Shown here piece after piece: positions 6,213-10,891 of a DNA stretch of 10,891 nt (position 1 is the stretch's first letter; every line of letters starts with the position of its first letter). Source of the DNA: an uncultured Ruminococcus sp. GTDB lineage: Bacteria > Bacillota > Clostridia > Oscillospirales > Acutalibacteraceae. A model generated the notes under the pieces. The model did no database searches, was not told the origin of the DNA, and saw nothing but the letters and a program-made list of their open reading frames with translations. The stretch is from contig CADCON010000058.1 in the NCBI GenBank assembly GCA_902803035.1, positions 1 to 10,891 of the forward strand, read 5' to 3'. The position numbers and the translations under genes were made by a program.

Positions 6213-7667
6213 TCAGCCCTCCTTTGCATTGCTTCTGTTCAGATAGCCCTTGACGGTGTCCGCCACATAGGTGAAGCTCTCCACATGAAAGAGCTTTGAG
6301 AGGGTCCAGTAAAGAATGACTCCCAGCGGAATCTGTATGGCAAGCGTCACTATGTCCCCAAGTCCCAGAAACTGCACGCTGAAAACCGCCGCGCCCATTC
6401 CGAGCGAAATGCCGATCTGCGGCAGCATATCCCTGAGCTGGCTGAGATAGCTGTAGCCCAGCAGCTTTTTGTTGGGAGCGGCATTGACGATCTGGCTGAT
6501 GATCGAGGTGGCAAACAGGCTGTAAGCTATTGCCATGACGCTGATCCACATGGTTGAAAGAATCGCCGCAAGACCGACGACCTTCTTGATGATTTCCAGA
6601 ATCAGGAAAAGATCGCTTCTCCCCATCGCCTTGATCGCGTTGAGATTGGCGGTGTGTATCGGGTAAAAGGCGTAGGTGAAGCAGAATATCCGCAGAAACG
6701 GCACACAGGGCAGCCATTCCTCCTTGAGGAGCAGCCTGACAATTGGTTCCGCGCATACGGCAAGCCCCATCATGAAGGGCATGATGATATAGGTGCTGGT
6801 CTTGATGGCGCGGCGTGTCATGTTTCTGACGACGGCAGGATTGTCCTGGGCGTTGGACATGGTGGGCAGCAGCACGCTGTCGATGGATGAATTGACATTG
6901 GTCACGATGAAATGCGGAAATCTGTCGCCCTGGTTGTAATACGCAAGATCGGCTTTGGTGTACAATTTGCCGATGATGAGCTGCCGGAGCTGATTGTATG
7001 CCGTGTCGAGGATGGCGGAAACCAGCAGCTTCCAGCCGTAGGAAAAGAGTCCCTTGAGCCTCTCGGCGGAAAAAGCCCTCTTGGGACGCCATTTCACTGT
7101 CAGCCAGAGAATCGCGGTGTCAGCGGCGGTATTGACCAGCATCTGCGTGACAAGCGCCCAGACCCCGCAGCCCATGTACGCCATAATAATGCCGACGAAG
7201 GCGGCTGTAATGGTTCCTCCCAGCGTCGAGAAAAAGAACACCTTGAACATCATGTGTTTTGACACATAGGCCTGCTGTACATTCTTGACCCCGGAAATAA
7301 TCAGCATCAGGCCAAGCACACGCACCACCGGCGTCAGCTCCGGCATATCGTAAAAGGCAGCGATCAGCGGCGCACAAAGAAACATGATCAGATACAGCAG
7401 AGAACACATAAAGAGATTCAACCAGAACACACTGGAAAAATCCAGATCGTCCGCGTCCTTCTTCTGAATGAGAGCGTTGCCCATGCCGCTGTCCACAAAG
7501 ACCTGCATGATGATCATAAAGACCGTCACAAGCGCGACGGTTCCGTACACCGTCGGTCCCAGCAGCCTTCCCAGCACGACGGAAACCACCAGCGATACGC
7601 CCTGCGCGCCGCATCGTTCCATAAAGCGCCAGAGAAAGTTGTTGATAACACTTCTTTTTGTATTCAT
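6213..7667 (-). CDS. Polysaccharide flippase, MOP superfamily (Wzx/WzxC/TuaB-like)
   Basis: This 484-aa protein consists mostly of long hydrophobic segments separated by short charged loops, as expected for a 12-14 helix membrane transporter. The N-terminal part contains RFMERCGAQGVSLVVSVVLG, followed by RLLGPTVYG, a pattern typical of the PST branch with WzxC and TuaB. The expected role is to flip undecaprenyl-linked glycan units across the cytoplasmic membrane. Its length is normal and no frame break is seen. It lies 26 bp after the first glycosyltransferase gene and 4 bp before the second. The ATG at 7667 lacks a clear ribosome binding site (only GGG a few bases upstream), so its translation may be weak or depend on the upstream gene. 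The region near its start is AT-rich compared with its end. Confidence 0.93.
   Translation of the reverse strand: MNTKRSVINNFLWRFMERCGAQGVSLVVSVVLGRLLGPTVYGTVALVTVFMIIMQVFVDSGMGNALIQKKDADDLDFSSVFWLNLFMCSLLYLIMFLCAPLIAAFYDMPELTPVVRVLGLMLIISGVKNVQQAYVSKHMMFKVFFFSTLGGTITAAFVGIIMAYMGCGVWALVTQMLVNTAADTAILWLTVKWRPKRAFSAERLKGLFSYGWKLLVSAILDTAYNQLRQLIIGKLYTKADLAYYNQGDRFPHFIVTNVNSSIDSVLLPTMSNAQDNPAVVRNMTRRAIKTSTYIIMPFMMGLAVCAEPIVRLLLKEEWLPCVPFLRIFCFTYAFYPIHTANLNAIKAMGRSDLFLILEIIKKVVGLAAILSTMWISVMAIAYSLFATSIISQIVNAAPNKKLLGYSYLSQLRDMLPQIGISLGMGAAVFSVQFLGLGDIVTLAIQIPLGVILYWTLSKLFHVESFTYVADTVKGYLNRSNAKEG
6218..6224 (-). promoter_or_regulatory. Strong ribosome binding site that decides the second GT2 start
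   Basis: AAGGAGG on the minus strand lies in the last codons of the flippase gene, 9 nt before the ATG at 6208. It matches the anti-Shine-Dalgarno sequence perfectly and argues against the ATG at 6229, which lies upstream of it. Confidence 0.8.
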
Positions 7668-7693
7668 AAAAACCCAATTCTATTAATGATCTG

Positions 7694-8659
7694 TCATTTG
7701 TTTTTTATCCTGTGATACGTCTTATCGATGAAACTGAAAAGCGGATGGAAGTAGACGCAAAGATAATACCTCATCCTGGTTTTGAAGCCGGCTGTGCGGA
7801 GCGCTTCTTTATACTTCCTCACATTTTCAGCGTCGCCGAGGTTGAGATATAAATCGAAGAGAACGCCTGTTTTGCGCTTTTTCAGCGCGTCGGCATATTT
7901 CCCCCTGGTGTAATCGTCGATTCTGTCGAGCATCTCGACAAATTCAAGACGCCGCTTTTGCAGATACGCACTGTCCGTCCGGAGCTTTTGCGATATGGAA
8001 CCGCTGCTGCACAGGCGGTAAGCACCCATCAATTCGTCCGAATAATAGACCTTCCCCTTCAGTGAAAAATAAACCATCTGGGCAAAATCGCCGTTGATGC
8101 ATTTTCCGAGGAAGGGAATGATGATGTCGGTTCTGCTTGATTTCCTGTAAAGCAGCGAACAGGTCGCCATTGTCCAGCTTGAAATGATCTCTTCCGTTGT
8201 CAGTTCACCGGATCCTTTGGACAGCCGGAAAAATCTGTCCGTCAGCAGGCTTCCGTCTTCCGTGGCGTAATACGCCGCGTGTCCGCAGAGGGAATAATCC
8301 GGATGGCTCTCCATGAAATCCACCTGCTTCCGGAGCTTGTTCTCATCCATCCAGAAGTCGTCCCCTTCGCAGATCGCAATGTATTTTCCCCGCGACATCC
8401 TGAACATCTTTTCGTAGGAAATATGACTCAGCCCCCGTTGGTAGAGGTTTTCGGGCTGGATAAACGGAATTACCTTATCGGGATACCTTTCGGCGTATTC
8501 TCTGACGATATCGCTTGTTCCGTCGGTCGAAGCGTCATCCCGCACGATAATCTCATAGAAAAACGGCGTCTTTTGATTTGCCAGACTGTCCAGACATCTG
8601 GAAATGTATTTTTTATGATTATAGGTGGTGCAGAAAACCGAAACCATGCATTCTTCCAT
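7694..8659 (-). CDS. GT2 glycosyltransferase (first gene of the glycan operon)
   Basis: The 321-aa protein is a GT-A family 2 glycosyltransferase. VSVFCTTYNHKKYISRCLDS (6-25) is the first strand and helix, D41-D42 (VRDDASTDGT) binds the nucleotide, EGDDFW (98-103) carries the DxD-type metal site, and NGDFA (189-193) is the likely acceptor or catalytic acidic region. The form EGDDFW is common in enzymes that build capsule or exopolysaccharide chains. Residues after about 240 are rich in charged helix and end in a basic tail, which may contact the membrane. It is the first gene after the promoter at 8710-8738. Start choice is not firm: the ATG at 8659 has AGGGG only 3 nt upstream, while a better AAAGGAG lies about 16 nt away. 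An in-frame ATG at 8647 is the other option. Confidence 0.9.
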   Translation of the reverse strand: MEECMVSVFCTTYNHKKYISRCLDSLANQKTPFFYEIIVRDDASTDGTSDIVREYAERYPDKVIPFIQPENLYQRGLSHISYEKMFRMSRGKYIAICEGDDFWMDENKLRKQVDFMESHPDYSLCGHAAYYATEDGSLLTDRFFRLSKGSGELTTEEIISSWTMATCSLLYRKSSRTDIIIPFLGKCINGDFAQMVYFSLKGKVYYSDELMGAYRLCSSGSISQKLRTDSAYLQKRRLEFVEMLDRIDDYTRGKYADALKKRKTGVLFDLYLNLGDAENVRKYKEALRTAGFKTRMRYYLCVYFHPLFSFIDKTYHRIKNK

Positions 8660-8709
8660 ATGCCCCTGTCAAATTCTCCTTTACTGCGTCAGCTTAAGTA
8701 TTACATACA

Positions 8710-8738
8710 ATTATACTACAGTTGATATAAAATAGCAA
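8710..8738 (-). promoter_or_regulatory. Sigma-A-type promoter of the glycan operon
   Basis: On the minus strand, TTGCTA (8733-8738; 4 of 6 consensus) is followed after exactly 17 bp by a perfect TATAAT (8710-8715). Transcription would start near 8703, giving a leader of about 45 nt before the ATG at 8659. The surrounding DNA is AT-rich and non-coding. This is the only good promoter seen ahead of the eight-gene run. Confidence 0.75.
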
Positions 8739-8742
8739 CTGT
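8718..8742 (-). promoter_or_regulatory. Possible operator: 7-bp inverted repeat over the -35 box and spacer
   Basis: ACAGTTG (8718-8724) and CAACTGT (8736-8742) are exact reverse complements 11 bp apart. They cover the -35 box and most of the promoter spacer. A bound dimeric regulator would block the polymerase. The arms are short, so chance is possible, but the geometry matches the longer inverted repeat at 96-130. Confidence 0.4.
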
Positions 8743-8787
8743 TTTTGTGCTTTTTCTGCCCTTGCAATGATCACAGAAAAATGAAAT

Positions 8788-8830
8788 CCCCCTTTCGCGT
8801 CTGTCCTTCATGCACGGACGCGAAGGGGGG
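8788..8830 (-). terminator. Rho-independent terminator after the two-gene unit
   Basis: CCCCCTTTCGCGTC (8788-8801) pairs with GACGCGAAGGGGGG (8817-8830) along 14 bp, with a single T-G wobble, around a 15-nt loop. Read on the minus strand, the stem is followed by ATTTCATTTTTC, a T-rich tail. It lies 34 bp after the stop at 8865 and upstream of the glycan operon promoter, so it separates the two transcription units. Confidence 0.88.
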
Positions 8831-8864
8831 AGTGACAACAGTTTATTTGGGAGCTGAAAGAGAC

Positions 8865-9806
8865 TTACGCGGGGGTGTATTCGTAGTACGTGGGGACATC
8901 GGGGTCTTCCAGGTCATAAATTGACCGGTAGAAATTGCTTCCGCAGAGAAGGATATCCTCGGTAAAAAGCACCTGAATGCCGACGTTGCGGGCAATCTCG
9001 ATGATTTCGCGGTTGTGCGCCAGATTCTCCCCGCAGATTACCAGCGAGCAGTCATCGGTAATGCCCCAGCTATTGTTGCTCCAGTCGTCCAAAACCAGTT
9101 TGTAGCGGCTGAGCTTGTCTGTGAGACGATGCTCCCAGAATTCCCCGGTTCTGACCACCTCAAACATGAGCACCGTGTCGTTTGCCTTGATGGTGAGCGA
9201 GGGTCTGACGATGGCGCTCTTGCTGCCGGGGACGGATACCGTATCGCCTCGCCTGAACCATTCCACCCTGAGGTCAGACTTGAGGAAGGAGGTCTGAAGC
9301 TGATTGATGGCGAGGATTTGTTTAATGCTGGCGGGAAGCTTTCCTACTGCAAACGGGGAAAATGTGTGATTGACCCCCAGCGTTCTGGCAAGGTCGCTGC
9401 CGTTTTTGAGCAGCGTATGAACGTAGAAATTCGCGACGTTCGTATCATTGTAGCCGAATTTGAAGCTGCAGGTCATCAGATGTCTTTGCAGTCTTTCGGT
9501 GCTGCTCTTGAGCTGGTTGTCGCTGAATTCTTTGCCCATCAGCCTGAGAAAATCGGCGATCTGCTTGTTGGTCATGAATTCATAGGTCGCCAGCAGGCAG
9601 ACAACGGTCTTGTCGAGCGGTGTGATGGTGTTGTTCTGCAGTGCCTTGACGATTTCTGGAAAGGGGACGGTTGAAGAGGGAGGAAAGGGGACGCATTTCT
9701 CGTTGGGAAAGCAGTTGAAGCTTCTGGACTGAGGAATGATTTCACTCCTGAGATCGATGTGACCGGTATAGATGCCCGCGTCGAGATAAGGATTGTAACT
9801 GCTCAT
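8865..9806 (-). CDS. Hypothetical protein resembling replication-relaxation family (winged helix plus degenerate nuclease-like region)
   Basis: The 313-aa protein has no sure assignment. Residues about 65-120 (DKTVVCLLATYEFMTNKQIA, then RLQRHLM) look like a winged helix-turn-helix. FYVHTLLKNGSDLARTLG (127-144) follows, recalling the Y-x-L-T-x2-G pattern after the winged helix in plasmid replication-relaxation proteins. A region at 200-239 has VRPSLTIK, then VLMFEVVRTGE, then KLSRY, the order seen in the C-terminal domain of that family. If this is a PD-(D/E)xK fold, the aspartate is S203 and the ExK lysine is missing, so it is probably not a nuclease. No signal peptide or membrane segment is visible. 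An AAAGGAG site 10 nt before the ATG supports the start. It follows the nuclease-like gene by 31 bp. A DNA-binding or regulatory partner is an inference. Confidence 0.8.
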   Translation of the reverse strand: MSSYNPYLDAGIYTGHIDLRSEIIPQSRSFNCFPNEKCVPFPPSSTVPFPEIVKALQNNTITPLDKTVVCLLATYEFMTNKQIADFLRLMGKEFSDNQLKSSTERLQRHLMTCSFKFGYNDTNVANFYVHTLLKNGSDLARTLGVNHTFSPFAVGKLPASIKQILAINQLQTSFLKSDLRVEWFRRGDTVSVPGSKSAIVRPSLTIKANDTVLMFEVVRTGEFWEHRLTDKLSRYKLVLDDWSNNSWGITDDCSLVICGENLAHNREIIEIARNVGIQVLFTEDILLCGSNFYRSIYDLEDPDVPTYYEYTPA

Positions 9807-9837
9807 TTGATTATTTCTCCTTTCGATGATGAGAGTG

Positions 9838-10891
9838 TTAATTAAACGCGTTTTCTATCATTCTGATAAGATCCGCTTTGTAGTCGATCATAGAGCTGAC
9901 ATAGTAGCCGTAGAGGTAGTGGACGGTGTCGGCGGCGTTGGCGTCAGTGAGTGTGGAATTGACGAGAATGAACCTGTCGGGAATCAGCTTGAGGAATTCT
10001 CCGACCAGGCGGTACTTGTCATATTGAATAAACTGTACGCCGGATTTCTGTTCAGAACCGAAGACAACATCTCCGATTGAGAAAAGAATATCCATTTCAT
10101 GATGCTTATGCAAAACAGGGTTGTCAATGTTGATATTGGAGAATAATTCCCACGGAAGTCCGCGTCTTTCCGCGTAATTGCTTACGACGGAGAGGGTGAT
10201 CTGCTGGGCGTAGATCTCCAGCCACTCGCCGTTGATGAAATTGATGACTCTTGGTGAGGCGGACATTTTTGCCTTGATGAATTTGTTGTCGGAGCAGAAG
10301 AACTCGGTGAAAATGCCGCAGTTCTTCATGATTTCGGCGAGCATAATGATCTTGCATGACGCGATTCCGGACATTCCGTTGAGCGAAAGCGAAAAGGAAC
10401 GGTCGGATGTGGAATTGGCGGAGCGCATGATCTGCATGAGGGGCTGCGTGTGCGGAAGACTCTGGGCAATGGCTTCTGAAAGATAGGCTATGCCCTTGTT
10501 GCTGACAGGCACATTCTTGCTGGTGACCTTCAATCCGGAATTATGCAGGAAGGATTCTATCACGCCCTGCTTGGGTGTTTCGTCAATGACTTCTGAGAAA
10601 ACCGCTTTGGGAGCGGGCTTGGCTTCGGGAGCGGGAGCGGGCTTGGCTTCGGGAGCGGGAGCGGGCTTGGCTTCGGGAGCGGGAGCAGGCTTGGCTTCGG
10701 GAGCGGGAGCGGGCTTGGCTTCAGGAGCGGGAGACGTCACGGGTTTTACCGCTCTCAGAAGAGAAGACTTGAAGGCAGGCACTTTTTTCTCAATAGGTAC
10801 TTCTGCGGTCTTCATTTCTGCGTTCTTTTTTTCCGACTTGCCCTCGTCCCCGGCGGGGGCTTCCATGCCCACGTCCTCAGCCGGGGCTTCC
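9838..10891 (-). CDS. PD-(D/E)xK nuclease-like protein with Pro/Ala-rich repeat region, N-terminus cut off
   Basis: The frame stays open to the window edge, and the residues there (EAPAEDVGMEAPAGDEG) are still low-complexity, so the true start is probably outside. Internal GTG (10872) and ATG (10866) codons lack good ribosome binding sites. Numbering from the GTG, a basic/acidic stretch (10-45) leads into five PEAKPAPA-type octapeptides (about 47-88), then a globular part of about 250 residues. Its C-terminal domain shows NGEWLEIYA (214-222), E259-M-D261-I-L and E274-Q-K276-S-G. This is the helix glutamate, metal aspartate and ExK of a PD-(D/E)xK fold, in the layout of Card1/DUF1887 nuclease domains. 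Residues 123-210 may hold a winged helix. No CARF sensor domain is visible in the window. It would cut nucleic acid if active; its trigger and target are unknown. Confidence 0.8.
   Translation of the reverse strand, partial: EAPAEDVGMEAPAGDEGKSEKKNAEMKTAEVPIEKKVPAFKSSLLRAVKPVTSPAPEAKPAPAPEAKPAPAPEAKPAPAPEAKPAPAPEAKPAPKAVFSEVIDETPKQGVIESFLHNSGLKVTSKNVPVSNKGIAYLSEAIAQSLPHTQPLMQIMRSANSTSDRSFSLSLNGMSGIASCKIIMLAEIMKNCGIFTEFFCSDNKFIKAKMSASPRVINFINGEWLEIYAQQITLSVVSNYAERRGLPWELFSNINIDNPVLHKHHEMDILFSIGDVVFGSEQKSGVQFIQYDKYRLVGEFLKLIPDRFILVNSTLTDANAADTVHYLYGYYVSSMIDYKADLIRMIENAFN
10611..10730 (-). repeat. Five in-frame 24-bp tandem repeats coding for a Pro/Ala/Glu/Lys octapeptide
   Basis: Five adjacent 24-bp units start at 10611, 10635, 10659, 10683 and 10707. 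Units 1-3 are identical. Unit 4 differs at 10687 and unit 5 at 10723, and both changes turn a CCC proline codon into CCT on the coding strand. Each unit adds one octapeptide of the PEAKPAPA type, an extended flexible linker. Because a unit is 24 bp, gain or loss of copies keeps the reading frame. Confidence 0.95.

Noticed and set aside
6209..6229. ATG at 6229 as start of the second GT2 gene.
   Set aside because: It adds seven residues without a ribosome binding site, while AAGGAGG is ideally placed for the ATG at 6208.
10611..10730. Regular 24-bp repeats as a CRISPR array.
   Set aside because: The units are directly adjacent with no spacers, and they encode an in-frame octapeptide.

Overview
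The window looks like a stretch of anaerobic Firmicutes (Clostridia-like) chromosome. This rests on strong AGGAGG-type ribosome binding sites, ferredoxin-type cluster motifs, a LicD-family protein, a TagD-like cytidylyltransferase and a TuaB/WzxC-like flippase. It is an inference; no marker gene fixes the taxon. All convincing genes lie on the minus strand, so transcription runs from high to low coordinates. Plus-strand open frames are shadows of these genes.

Right part (about 8788-10891): a two-gene unit. The upstream gene is cut by the window edge. It carries a Pro/Ala-rich segment containing five in-frame 24-bp repeats, followed by a PD-(D/E)xK nuclease-like domain whose motif layout resembles the Card1/DUF1887 nuclease domain. 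The second gene, 31 bp further on, combines a probable winged-helix region with a region resembling plasmid replication-relaxation proteins. A strong intrinsic terminator at 8788-8830 closes the unit. The role of this pair is unknown, and it is the most unusual part of the window.

Middle and left part (233-8738): an eight-gene surface-glycan operon driven by a good sigma-A-type promoter (perfect TATAAT, 17-bp spacer). In order of transcription it holds a GT2 glycosyltransferase, a MOP-family (Wzx/TuaB-like) flippase, a second GT2 with a C-terminal Rossmann-like domain, a UlaG-like metallo-beta-lactamase-fold hydrolase, an ATP-grasp ligase, a short-chain dehydrogenase, a LicD-family phosphotransferase and an Fe-S protein with an FrhB-type domain. 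From the second gene on, the genes are spaced by 14 bp or less or overlap by 4 bp (ATGA or TTGA), which implies translational coupling. The hydrolase, ATP-grasp and dehydrogenase genes look like an inserted small-molecule module that could make or modify a substituent. LicD could then attach a CDP-activated group to the glycan, and the flippase would export lipid-linked units.

Left edge (1-130): the first 23 codons of a cytidylyltransferase-like gene (HIGH-type motif), behind a perfect 12-bp inverted repeat that overlaps a possible promoter. A CDP-alcohol-forming enzyme next to LicD would supply the donor LicD needs. Sampled G+C is lower in the LicD gene and the start of the flippase than in the ATP-grasp and GT2 genes, which suggests a mosaic locus.
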